From Leptothrix cholodnii SP-6 (lineage in GTDB: Bacteria; Pseudomonadota; Gammaproteobacteria; Burkholderiales; Burkholderiaceae_C), in NCBI RefSeq assembly GCF_000019785.1, contig NC_010524.1, positions 3,770,001-3,834,000 on the forward strand: a DNA stretch of 64,000 nucleotides, given 5' to 3'. The notes beneath the pieces are model-generated. The model ran no database searches. It was given only the letters and a program-made list of their open reading frames with translations, and was not told where the DNA came from. Shown here one piece after another: positions 23,250 to 30,364 of the stretch. A program made the translations under genes and the position numbers. How positions within the stretch are numbered: the stretch's first letter is position 1; each line of letters opens with the position of its first letter.

Positions 23250-23631
23250 CGATGCCTGCGGGCGGCTCGAAGGTCAGGGCCCGGCCCCCTTGTGCGCTGG
23301 CCTGCGCCGACAGGACGGCAAAGAAGTCATCGCCGCTGCGGGTGTCGCACCAGCGGCCGTCGACATGGCGGAAGTGGAATCCACCCGCCCGCGCAGCCAG
23401 CCACAGCTCCTGCAGCGGCGGCTGCGTGTTGATGATGAGCTTGCTGCCGCCGGGAAAGCTCAGCTCGAGCAACCCGCCGGTGCGATGGCTGTCGATGTCG
23501 ATCACGTCGGCCTCCAGCCAGCGATCGACGGTGGCCTCCAGGCTGGCCAGGATGGCGGACGTGATGCGGTGATAGTCGGCGTCGCTCAGGCGAGCGCAGG
23601 CGGCCGGATCGGAGGCGGGCGTCGGGTTCAT
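23245..23631 (-). CDS. cyaY: CyaY, bacterial frataxin
   Basis: Iron-binding regulator of Fe-S cluster assembly. It has 128 residues (family about 105-115). The acidic first helix (LSDADYHRITSAILASLEATVDRW) and the beta-sheet motifs LLELSFPGGSKLIINTQPPLQELWLAARAGGFHF are characteristic. Divergent from lptM-lysA, the usual arrangement around lysA in proteobacteria. Confidence 0.95.
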   Translation of the reverse strand: MNPTPASDPAACARLSDADYHRITSAILASLEATVDRWLEADVIDIDSHRTGGLLELSFPGGSKLIINTQPPLQELWLAARAGGFHFRHVDGRWCDTRSGDDFFAVLSAQASAQGGRALTFEPPAGIA

Positions 23632-23649
23632 GGTCGGTAGAATCTCGCG

Positions 23650-23904
23650 ATGTTCAAGGCACTGCGAACGAGTTTAGCGCCGGGCTTGCAGCCCTACCGA
23701 CCCACCTCGACATGGCCTTCAGGGTGGGTCTGCGTGCTCGTCCTCGCATCGGCCGGCCTGGCCGGATGCGGCCAGAAGGGCCCGCTCAGCCGGCCCGCCA
23801 GACCGGCCGCCGCGCAGCAGCCCGCACCCACCGCGCCACCGGCCGCTGCTGCGCCGGCGCCCGCCACACCATCGTCCGCTTCCGACACCGACACCCGACC
23901 ATGA
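23650..23904 (+). CDS. lptM: LptM-like small lipoprotein (YifL family)
   Basis: Small outer-membrane lipoprotein that in E. coli helps LptD mature. It has 84 residues. The N-terminal part is longer than usual; a hydrophobic signal (WVCVLVLASAGLAGC) ends in a lipobox, followed directly by the family hallmark GQKGPL, then a Pro/Ala-rich tail. The stop overlaps the lysA start (ATGA). A TAGAAT box at 23638-23643 sits only seven bases before the ATG, so the transcript could be leaderless. The family call rests on the GCGQKGPL motif and position before lysA. Confidence 0.85.
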   Translation: MFKALRTSLAPGLQPYRPTSTWPSGWVCVLVLASAGLAGCGQKGPLSRPARPAAAQQPAPTAPPAAAAPAPATPSSASDTDTRP

Positions 23905-25169
23905 CCCTTCCTGGCGCCCCTCACCTCGCCCGCCGCGGCCGCGACCTCTATCTCGAAGACTGCCAGCTGGCCACGCTGGCGCAGCAGCACGGCACGCCGC
24001 TGTACGTCTACTCGCAGGCCTCGATGCTCGATGCGCTGGCCGCCTACCAGCGCGCACTCGCCGGCCGGCCGCACCTGATCTGCTATGCGATGAAGGCCAA
24101 TTCGAGCCTCGCCGTGCTGCAGACCTTCGCCCGCGCCGGCTGCGGCTTCGACATCGTCTCCGGCGGTGAACTGCAGCGCGTGCTGGCGGCTGGCGCGAGC
24201 GCCTCGAAGGTGGTGTTCTCGGGCGTCGGCAAGACCCGCACCGAGATGCGCCAGGCGCTCGAAGCCGGCGTGCGCTGCTTCAACGTCGAAAGCGAAAGCG
24301 AACTGGCGCTGCTGTCGCAGGTGGCGGTCGAGCTGGGCGTGCGTGCGCCGGTCAGCCTGCGCGTCAACCCCGATGTCGACGCCGGCACTCACCCCTACAT
24401 CTCGACCGGCCTGAAGGGCAACAAGTTCGGCATCGCGCACGAGCAGGCGCTGGCGGTCTATCGGCACGCCGCGCAACTGCCCGGCATCGCGGTGCGCGGC
24501 ATCGACTGCCACATCGGCTCGCAGCTCACCGAGGTGGCGCCGTTTCTCGATGCACTCGACCGCATCCTGGATCTGGTCGAGGCCATCGAGGCCGCCGGCA
24601 TCACGCTGCACCACCTCGATCTGGGCGGCGGCCTGGGCATCACCTACACCGACGAAACCCCGCCCAGCGCCGACGAACTGATCGCCCAGCTGCTCGCTCG
24701 CATCGACGCCCGTGGCCACGGCCACCGAGAAATCGTCTTCGAACCTGGCCGCTCGCTGGTCGGCAACGCCGGCGTGCTGCTCACCGAGGTGCTTTATCTC
24801 AAGCCGGGCGAGACCAAAAACTTCTGCATCGTCGACGCCGCCATGAACGACCTGATGCGCCCGGCCATGTACGAGGCCTGGATGGGCATCGTGCCGTGCA
24901 CCGAACGCGACGCCCCTGCCGTCACCTGGGACGTGGTCGGCCCGGTCTGCGAGTCGGGCGACTGGCTGGGACGCGAGCGCGAACTGGCGGTCGCGCCCGG
25001 CGATCACCTGGCGATCCTGTCGGCCGGCGCCTACGGCATGGCGATGGCCAGCAACTACAACACCCGCGGCCGCGCCGCCGAGGTGATGGTGCGCGGCCAC
25101 CAGGCCACGCTGATCCGGCGCCGCGAATCGGCCGCCGAGCTGTACGCCAACGAGCGCCTGATCGACTGA
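23901..25169 (+). CDS. lysA: Diaminopimelate decarboxylase
   Basis: PLP enzyme for the last step of lysine synthesis (meso-DAP to L-lysine). It has 422 residues from ATG 23901; the frame is open further upstream, but the ATG overlaps the lptM stop and matches the family start. The PLP lysine is in CYAMKANSSL; other motifs are VSGGELQRVL, HIGSQLTEV, the PLP-phosphate loop LGGGLGITYTDE, EPGRSLVGNAG, and GPVCESGDWLGRER with the active-site Cys. Co-transcribed with lptM. Confidence 0.98.
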   Translation: MTLPGAPHLARRGRDLYLEDCQLATLAQQHGTPLYVYSQASMLDALAAYQRALAGRPHLICYAMKANSSLAVLQTFARAGCGFDIVSGGELQRVLAAGASASKVVFSGVGKTRTEMRQALEAGVRCFNVESESELALLSQVAVELGVRAPVSLRVNPDVDAGTHPYISTGLKGNKFGIAHEQALAVYRHAAQLPGIAVRGIDCHIGSQLTEVAPFLDALDRILDLVEAIEAAGITLHHLDLGGGLGITYTDETPPSADELIAQLLARIDARGHGHREIVFEPGRSLVGNAGVLLTEVLYLKPGETKNFCIVDAAMNDLMRPAMYEAWMGIVPCTERDAPAVTWDVVGPVCESGDWLGRERELAVAPGDHLAILSAGAYGMAMASNYNTRGRAAEVMVRGHQATLIRRRESAAELYANERLID

Positions 25170-25197
25170 AACTCGGCCGGCACCGCCGCGGGTCCGG

Positions 25198-26037
25198 TCA
25201 GAACAGCGGCTGCCCGGCCTTGCCGATCAGCTCGATGTCGCCGTAATAGGCGTCGATCTGGCTGCCGGTGTTGTCGCTGTCGGTCATGAACGCGACACCG
25301 ACCAGCGGCCCGGGGTCTTCGCCGAACATGTGGCGATAGTCGGCCACCACGTCGCGCTCGTAGCTCAGCCAGCGCTGCACCCGCTGGGCGCCCGACTCGA
25401 CCACCAGCTTGCGCACCCGGTCGGTGCGGGCTGCCGGGATCACGCTGCCGACCGCCGCGCGGGTGTCCCACACGTACATCAGCGTGGCGTAGGGCGGCCG
25501 CTCGCCGGTGAGGGTTTCGGCCAGGTCGAACATCATGCGGTTGCGCAGCGACAGGCGGGCGTGATCGCCCTCGAAGGCCAGCACGATGCGCACCGGCGTG
25601 TCCTCGGCATCGCGATCCGACAGGTCGGCGTGCTCGATCAGCCGCGGCACGTTCCAGCTGAAGCGCACCCGCCCGAGGTCGTGCGCATCGACCTTGACCG
25701 GCCGGCGCCACATGCTGGCCGAGGTGTCGGCGCGCGCATGCAGCGCCGTGCGGCCGTCATGCTGGAGCGGCCGGTAATGGGTGCTGCGCTTGCCCGGAAA
25801 CGGCACGCCGCGCCAGGCCGGGCCTTGCGCCTGCAGGGCCTGCACCTGGTCGGGGCGGGGCTGCGGCGGCTCTGGCGGCACACCCGGCACCTGCGCGCAG
25901 CCCCACAGCAAGACCGCCGCGGCCACCGCACAAGCCCGCGCGAGCCGCCCCGTCACGCCGGTCGCAACCGATGGACCGAGCGCCTGAAAAGCATGCCGAC
26001 GCGCCCCCGGGGCGGAGCGGGATTCTGTTGGATTCAT
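25198..26037 (-). CDS. DUF3047 family lipoprotein
   Basis: A 279-residue predicted lipoprotein with signal and lipobox (AVLLWGC). The remainder matches the DUF3047 style: VRFSWNVPRLIEHADLSDRDAEDTPVRIVLAFEGD, TLMYVWDTRAAVGSVI, and a C-terminal GVAFMTDSDNTGSQIDAYYGDIEL. These are beta-sandwich-like features; the molecular function is unknown. The start ATG 26037 (MNPTESRSAP) is chosen over an upstream frame opening at 26118, which would lie in the porin terminator. Convergent with lysA. Confidence 0.88.
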   Translation of the reverse strand: MNPTESRSAPGARRHAFQALGPSVATGVTGRLARACAVAAAVLLWGCAQVPGVPPEPPQPRPDQVQALQAQGPAWRGVPFPGKRSTHYRPLQHDGRTALHARADTSASMWRRPVKVDAHDLGRVRFSWNVPRLIEHADLSDRDAEDTPVRIVLAFEGDHARLSLRNRMMFDLAETLTGERPPYATLMYVWDTRAAVGSVIPAARTDRVRKLVVESGAQRVQRWLSYERDVVADYRHMFGEDPGPLVGVAFMTDSDNTGSQIDAYYGDIELIGKAGQPLF

Positions 26038-26106
26038 CACCTCGACACGCGGCAGGTCCGCGCGCTCCTCGACGGTTCGTGGGCAGCGGACATCCGATGC
26101 CTTCAT

Positions 26107-26131
26107 GAAAAAGGCCACCCGAAGGCGGCCT
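26107..26131 (-). terminator. Rho-independent terminator after the first porin
   Basis: On the minus strand, an 8-bp stem (AGGCCGCC / GGTGGCCT, one G-T pair) with a TTCG loop is followed by TTTTT. It ends 34 bases past the porin stop codon. Confidence 0.88.
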
Positions 26132-26164
26132 GCGTGGATGCGCGTGAGCGCGCCCGAATCGTAC

Positions 26165-27418
26165 TCAGAAACGATGGCGGATGCCCAGCGCGACGTTGTT
26201 CGAGTCGGTCCCGGCGGTGGCCGTGAAACCGCCCAGAAACCCGCCCCCCCCCGGCGCCGCCTGCGCCAGGCCCTTGTTCTCGAAACGGGTCAGCACCGCG
26301 TTGATGTCGGTGCGCTTGGACAGCGCGTAGCTGTAGGTGACGCCGTAGGACGAGACATCGGCGTCGAACGACCGGCGGTCGTCGTACCTGGAGTAGGCGA
26401 CGGTGGACGTCAACGCCCCGGTCACGAGCGTGTAGCCGATGTTGAACAGGCGGGCATCCTGCTTCAGGCCGGTGACGAAAGCGGCTTGAATGGCGTCGGC
26501 CACGAAGGCCGGTGTGGGCGTCGGTGCGGCCTGCAACTGGGCGCTCAGGGTCGACAGCCCCGCGGGATGATCGTCCTTGATGGCCGCCGCCAGGCCCGAC
26601 AGCGTGCCCGGCCCCAGGGCGAGCGAAGCCCCCACCAGGCCGGACTTGAGCGCCGTCTGGCCCAGCTCGTTGTTGTGCGTGTTGTAGCCCGCGCCGACCG
26701 AAAACCGCTCGCTCTTGTAGGTGACGCCCAGGCCCATCAGGCGGTTGGCCTTCGAGATCGTGCCGCCGTCGAAGGTGCGCATCAGCGAGGCCGTCAGGCC
26801 ACCGGACTGGATGCGATAGGCCAGCGCGTTGTCGGCACGGATGTCCACGCCGGTCGGCGTCGAGTTGATCTGGCCGGCCGACAGGCTCGACGAGGTGTGC
26901 GTGGCGTCGAAGGTGGCGAACACCTCGTAGGCCGGCGTGTACTGGTGGCCGGCCAGCAGGGCGCCGACCGGCGTCACCAGACCGACATAGACCTGCCGGT
27001 CCCAGATGCTGTTGGCCAGGTTCACGCCGATGCGGCTGCCGATCGCATTGGCCGCACCCGTGACCGGCAGTTGCGGGAGGGGGGCCGACGGACTCAGCAA
27101 GCCCGCCTGGGCCAGGCGATCGGGCAACTGGCTGCCCGAGGCCGGCCGGTTGGAGAAGGTGCCGCTGTTGACCTCGACCCGGCTCTCGAGCACGAACAGG
27201 CTGCGCCAGCCGCCGCCGATGTCCTCGTTGCCCCGCACGCCCAGGCGCGAGCCGTCCATGATGCCGCTGGCCAGGCTCGTCTTGCTGCCGCCGGCGATGC
27301 CGGTGACGTGGTTGATGCCGACATCCAGCAGACCATAGACCTCGAGCGTGCCCGGCGCCTGCGCGAAGGCGGAGGCACATGAAAGCGCGAGCGCGGTGAC
27401 AGCGAGTTCAGTCTTCAT
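26165..27418 (-). CDS. Gram-negative porin (Porin_4 type)
   Basis: Outer-membrane beta-barrel porin of 417 residues. The start is ATG 27418 (MKTELAVTALALSCASAFAQ, signal peptide) with an AAGGA site. The mature start GTLEVYGLLDVGINHVTG and the L3-loop-like LFVLESRVEVNSGTFSNR match beta-proteobacterial porins; it ends in the usual aromatic C-terminus (NNVALGIRHRF). It has its own terminator and lies downstream of a second porin, also with its own terminator. The substrate cannot be told from sequence. Confidence 0.95.
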   Translation of the reverse strand: MKTELAVTALALSCASAFAQAPGTLEVYGLLDVGINHVTGIAGGSKTSLASGIMDGSRLGVRGNEDIGGGWRSLFVLESRVEVNSGTFSNRPASGSQLPDRLAQAGLLSPSAPLPQLPVTGAANAIGSRIGVNLANSIWDRQVYVGLVTPVGALLAGHQYTPAYEVFATFDATHTSSSLSAGQINSTPTGVDIRADNALAYRIQSGGLTASLMRTFDGGTISKANRLMGLGVTYKSERFSVGAGYNTHNNELGQTALKSGLVGASLALGPGTLSGLAAAIKDDHPAGLSTLSAQLQAAPTPTPAFVADAIQAAFVTGLKQDARLFNIGYTLVTGALTSTVAYSRYDDRRSFDADVSSYGVTYSYALSKRTDINAVLTRFENKGLAQAAPGGGGFLGGFTATAGTDSNNVALGIRHRF

Positions 27419-27528
27419 CGGGCATCCTTGAAAATAAAACGGTCGTGCTATTTTCGAGTGATTCAATTCACATGTGCGGCGGTCGTTGCCATCGGGACAC
27501 GCAGGCTTACCCTAGGCATCTCTCAACG

Positions 27529-27554
27529 AAAAAGCCGCCCCAAGGGGCGGCTTT
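27529..27554 (-). terminator. Rho-independent terminator after the second porin
   Basis: A perfect stem (GCCGCCCC / GGGGCGGC, extended by flanking A/T pairs) with a two-base loop is followed on the minus strand by TTTTTC. It lies 27 bases past the porin stop. Confidence 0.9.
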
Positions 27555-27580
27555 CAGCTTGAAGGCAGATGAGTCTGCGA

Positions 27581-28627
27581 TCAGAACTTGTGGTTGACGC
27601 CGATGTCGAAGCGAACCTTCTTGTTGTTGGTGGTCAGGCCTTCGTCGCCACGCAGCTTGGCCACGTCGGTGTAAACCGTCGTGCGCTTGGACAGACCGAA
27701 GTCGAAGCCAGCACCGAACTTGCTCTGCGTACCAGCCTTGGTGGTGTCGTCGATGTGCAGGTAGCCGACCTTGGCCTTGCTCAGTGCACCGACCGGAATC
27801 GTCGCGCTGAACGAGTAACGCTTGTCAGATGCAGTCTGAGCAACGTTCACGTCGGTCTTTTCGTACTGAGCCATCAGCTTCGCAACGCCCAGGTCATAGG
27901 AACCGTACAGGGCCTTGGTGGTCAGCTCGGCACCGTTGCTGTCGTATGCCAGAGCAACAGACATCGGGCCAGTGGCAAACACGGCTGCTGCGCCAACCGG
28001 AGCCTTGGTGTTGGCAACCGTCACGAAGCCAGTTGCGGGCGGTGTGGCGGCGACGACTTGGTTCGTCTGGCCGTTGTTCTTGAAGCCGGTAGCCAGGTGA
28101 AGCTGGAAGCCAGCGAAATTTGCCGAGCGCAGGTAAGCCGAGCTGTTGGTACGCAGGTTGGCCTTCAGGCCGCCGGTGTGGGTCGAACCGACGGTGTCGG
28201 TGCCGAACGCATCGTAGTTGCCGTTCAGCTCTTGCACCGGGTACAGGAAACGACCCAGGCGCAGATCGCCGATGGCGTTGTTCTTCAGACCAACCCACAC
28301 GTTGCGGTAGAACTGAGCAGCCGGGTCGGCCGCGTTGGGCAGGCCAGCGGCGGTCGTGCTGACAACGCTATTCTGGCCGTTCTGGGTGCCGCTCTGCACG
28401 TTGAAACGATGGTTCAGCGTGAAGAAGGCGCTGTTGCCGCCACCCAGGTCTTCAACACCCGAGAACGTCAGGTTGTTGCGCGACGAACCGGCACCGGCCA
28501 TGTCGTTCACGCCGTCGATGCGGCGCACACCTGCGTCGATGCTGCCCGACAGAGTCACCGAGGATTGAGCCGACGCAACGCCAGCGAAACCGGCGAGAAC
28601 CGCCAGGGCAATCATGGACTTGTTCAT
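27581..28627 (-). CDS. Gram-negative porin (Porin_4 type)
   Basis: Outer-membrane porin of 348 residues: signal MNKSMIALAVLAGFAGVASA, mature start QSSVTLSGSIDAGVRRIDG, LGGGNSAFFTLNHRFNVQSG and a C-terminal FDIGVNHKF. The TAGGAG site lies eight bases before the ATG. Codons are more A/T-tolerant than in the neighbours, as often seen in highly expressed porins. A paralogue lies directly downstream. An inverted repeat upstream may be a regulator site. Confidence 0.96.
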   Translation of the reverse strand: MNKSMIALAVLAGFAGVASAQSSVTLSGSIDAGVRRIDGVNDMAGAGSSRNNLTFSGVEDLGGGNSAFFTLNHRFNVQSGTQNGQNSVVSTTAAGLPNAADPAAQFYRNVWVGLKNNAIGDLRLGRFLYPVQELNGNYDAFGTDTVGSTHTGGLKANLRTNSSAYLRSANFAGFQLHLATGFKNNGQTNQVVAATPPATGFVTVANTKAPVGAAAVFATGPMSVALAYDSNGAELTTKALYGSYDLGVAKLMAQYEKTDVNVAQTASDKRYSFSATIPVGALSKAKVGYLHIDDTTKAGTQSKFGAGFDFGLSKRTTVYTDVAKLRGDEGLTTNNKKVRFDIGVNHKF

Positions 28628-28667
28628 ATATCAAACTCCTAGGTTGGAAGCGAATCGTCTTGGCCCC

Positions 28668-28707
28668 GTCACAAGCTGTCTCGATCATCTTGAGCCGCTT
28701 GTGTGAC
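28668..28707. promoter_or_regulatory. Inverted repeat upstream of the second porin
   Basis: GTCACAAGC (28668-28676) is matched in inverse by GCTTGTGTGAC (28697-28707), with a two-base bulge. It lies 41-80 bases upstream of the porin start, in a 266-base gap shared with coq7. It may be a regulator-binding site; no clear -35/-10 pair was assigned. Confidence 0.35.
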
Positions 28708-28893
28708 CAGGCTCCTGTTCGAAGCTGACGCTATTCCAACAGAGCGCGCAAAGGCTTGCCAAGCGGGAGAACGCCGAATTCGTCCCACACGTTGCCTGAA
28801 TGCAACAGGATATTTCAACACGCTTTACGCTGCTTTACACGGGGTGGGATGCAAGATGAGAGCCGTCTGTAACTCGTTGGCTAGACTTCGGGC

Positions 28894-29544
28894 ATGACAC
28901 AAATGCAACACCCCATCGATCGCCTGCTCGCCACGGCCGAGATCGGATTGCGCACAGTGTGGGGGCATCACCACGCTCGGCGCCCTCACCCGACGCCCGA
29001 AGCGTCAGGCCAGATGCCCGCCGTCGAGCTGAGCCCGGCCGAGCAGCAGCTCGCCGGTGCGCTGATGCGGGTCAACCATGTGGGCGAGGTGTGCGCGCAG
29101 GCGCTCTACAACGCGCAGGCGCTGGCCACGCCCGATCCGGCCTTGCGGGCGCATTTCGATGCCGCCGCCGCCGAAGAGGTCGACCACCTGGCCTGGACCG
29201 AGCAGCGCCTCAAGGAACTCGGCAGCCGGCCGTCGCTGCTCAACCCGCTGTGGTACGCCGGCGCCTTCGCGATCGGCCTGGCCGCAGGCCGCATGGGCGA
29301 GCGCACCAGCCTCGGTTTCGTGATCGAGACCGAGCGCCAGGTCGAGCAGCATCTGCAGAGCCATCTCGACCGCCTGCCCGCGCAGGACAGCGCCTCACGC
29401 GCGATCGTCACGCAGATGCGCGACGACGAAGCCCGCCACGCCCGGGATGCCGAATCCGCCGGGGGCGTGCGCCCGCCCGCGCCGGTGCGCTGGCTGATGC
29501 GCGCCGCGGCCAAGGTCATGACGGGCACGGCACACCACATCTGA
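28894..29544 (+). CDS. coq7: 3-demethoxyubiquinol 3-hydroxylase (Coq7, di-iron)
   Basis: Di-iron monooxygenase that hydroxylates demethoxyubiquinol in ubiquinone synthesis at the inner membrane. It has 216 residues. The carboxylate/histidine ligands appear as [41 protein letters not shown] and [14 protein letters not shown], in the expected order. The helix [15 protein letters not shown] probably contacts the membrane. The start ATG 28894 has no strong ribosome site. Confidence 0.96.
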   Translation: MTQMQHPIDRLLATAEIGLRTVWGHHHARRPHPTPEASGQMPAVELSPAEQQLAGALMRVNHVGEVCAQALYNAQALATPDPALRAHFDAAAAEEVDHLAWTEQRLKELGSRPSLLNPLWYAGAFAIGLAAGRMGERTSLGFVIETERQVEQHLQSHLDRLPAQDSASRAIVTQMRDDEARHARDAESAGGVRPPAPVRWLMRAAAKVMTGTAHHI

Positions 29545-29562
29545 GCCTGGCCGCGGGCTGCG

Positions 29563-29985
29563 TCAGGCCTCGACCACCTCGATCTTCAATTCGATCTCGG
29601 CGGTCTTGGCGAGCATGGCGGTGGCCGAGCAGTACTTGTCGTGCGACATCTGCACCGCACGCTGCACCGCCACCTCGGGCAGCTTGATGCCGCTGACGAT
29701 GAAATGCATGACGATGCGGGTGAACACCTTGGGGTCGGTGTCGGCCCGGTCGGCCTGCACCTTGACCTGGCAGCCCTGCACCTGATGGCGGCCGCGCTTG
29801 AGGATCAGCACCACGTCGTAGGCGGCGCAGGCACCGGCGCCGGCCAGCAGGGTTTCCATCGGCCGCGGCGCCAGATTGCGCCCGCCGCCTTCGGGCGCAC
29901 CGTCCATCGTCAGGAGATGACCGCTGCCGGTTTCAGCCGAAAACGCCATGCCGGAGGATGGCAACCAGTTGATCGTGCATTCCAT
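29563..29985 (-). CDS. OsmC family protein
   Basis: A 140-residue OsmC/Ohr-fold protein, closest in style to the YhfA subgroup. Features: MECTINWLPSSGMAFSAETGSGH, then the GGRNLAPRPMETLLAGAGACAAYDVV segment with the family cysteine, and the second cysteine in MSHDKYCSATAMLAKTAEIE. These two cysteines are the usual peroxidatic/resolving pair. The ATG at 29985 is chosen; the frame stays open further upstream to 30081 but with no homologous sequence. Convergent with coq7. Confidence 0.93.
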   Translation of the reverse strand: MECTINWLPSSGMAFSAETGSGHLLTMDGAPEGGGRNLAPRPMETLLAGAGACAAYDVVLILKRGRHQVQGCQVKVQADRADTDPKVFTRIVMHFIVSGIKLPEVAVQRAVQMSHDKYCSATAMLAKTAEIELKIEVVEA

Positions 29986-30104
29986 GATGTCGATGGGCGC
30001 GGACCGCCGAGCGTTGAAGATCGCGGATTGTCGCTGTCGCCACGCTGCCGCCCGGAGCGTGACTTGATGCGCGCCTGCCACATCCAGGCATCTCGAAGGC
30101 CTCG

Positions 30105-30134
30105 TTGCATCGCACCATCGAGCCGTAATAGAAT
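30105..30134 (+). promoter_or_regulatory. Candidate sigma-70 promoter for a small RNA
   Basis: TTGCAT (30105-30110) and TAGAAT (30129-30134) with an 18-base spacer predict a transcript start near 30141. The next start codon of a real gene is more than 200 bases away and lies beyond a strong terminator. The flanking gap from 29986 to 30104 shows nothing else I can name. Confidence 0.5.
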
Positions 30135-30140
30135 CGCGTC

Positions 30141-30276
30141 ACGGAAGAGAAATCGCAGTCCCCAGGAAAGTCAATAGACGACAGCCCTGATGCCGGATGC
30201 GGACTTCCACCAGTTGTCTCCTCCACCCTCCTCTAAAGGTGGATTAAACCCGGGGTTCATCCCCCGGGTTTTTTTT
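30141..30276 (+). ncRNA. Candidate stand-alone small RNA with anti-Shine-Dalgarno motifs
   Basis: A predicted transcript of about 136 nt between a sigma-70-like promoter and a strong intrinsic terminator, in a 379-base gap between the OsmC gene and ilvA. It can form an imperfect 5' stem (GGAAAGTC, 30165-30172, with GGACTTCC, 30201-30208), then a 6-bp stem TCCACC/GGTGGA (30222-30243) whose 10-base loop shows CTCCTCTAAA. CCTCC, the 16S anti-Shine-Dalgarno sequence, occurs twice (in 30220-30233). No convincing ORF fits inside. I do not recognise an Rfam family; it does not resemble 4.5S or 6S RNA. ilvA has its own promoter, so a leader role is less likely. Confidence 0.5.
30247..30276 (+). terminator. 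Strong Rho-independent terminator ahead of ilvA
   Basis: A perfect 9-bp stem AACCCGGGG / CCCCGGGTT with a six-base loop runs into eight T residues (30269-30276). It points in the plus direction, where no protein gene precedes it; this is the main evidence for the small RNA. Confidence 0.9.
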
Positions 30277-30301
30277 CGTCTGCCGCAGCGCGGTGCAGGC
30301 G

Positions 30302-30332
30302 TTCAGGGGCCGCCGAGGGGCTGACTTATGAT
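30302..30332 (+). promoter_or_regulatory. Candidate promoter for ilvA
   Basis: TATGAT at 30327-30332 with a weak TTCAGG at 30302-30307 (19-base spacing) would start a transcript near 30339, 26 bases before the ilvA ATG at 30365. Confidence 0.4.
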
Positions 30333-30364
30333 CCTCCGCCCCCACCCGACCGCCTGCCGCCACC

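Noticed and set aside
26038..26118. Upstream extension of the DUF3047 gene
   Set aside because: The extended start overlaps the porin terminator; the internal ATG at 26037 precedes a proper lipoprotein signal.
30000..30104. Possible tRNA or other structured RNA upstream of the small-RNA promoter
   Set aside because: No tRNA landmarks (T-loop GTTCRA, CCA end) or clear stem set were found.
30190..30324. A 44-codon frame inside the small-RNA candidate
   Set aside because: It reads straight through the strong terminator and into the ilvA promoter, and has no ribosome binding site.
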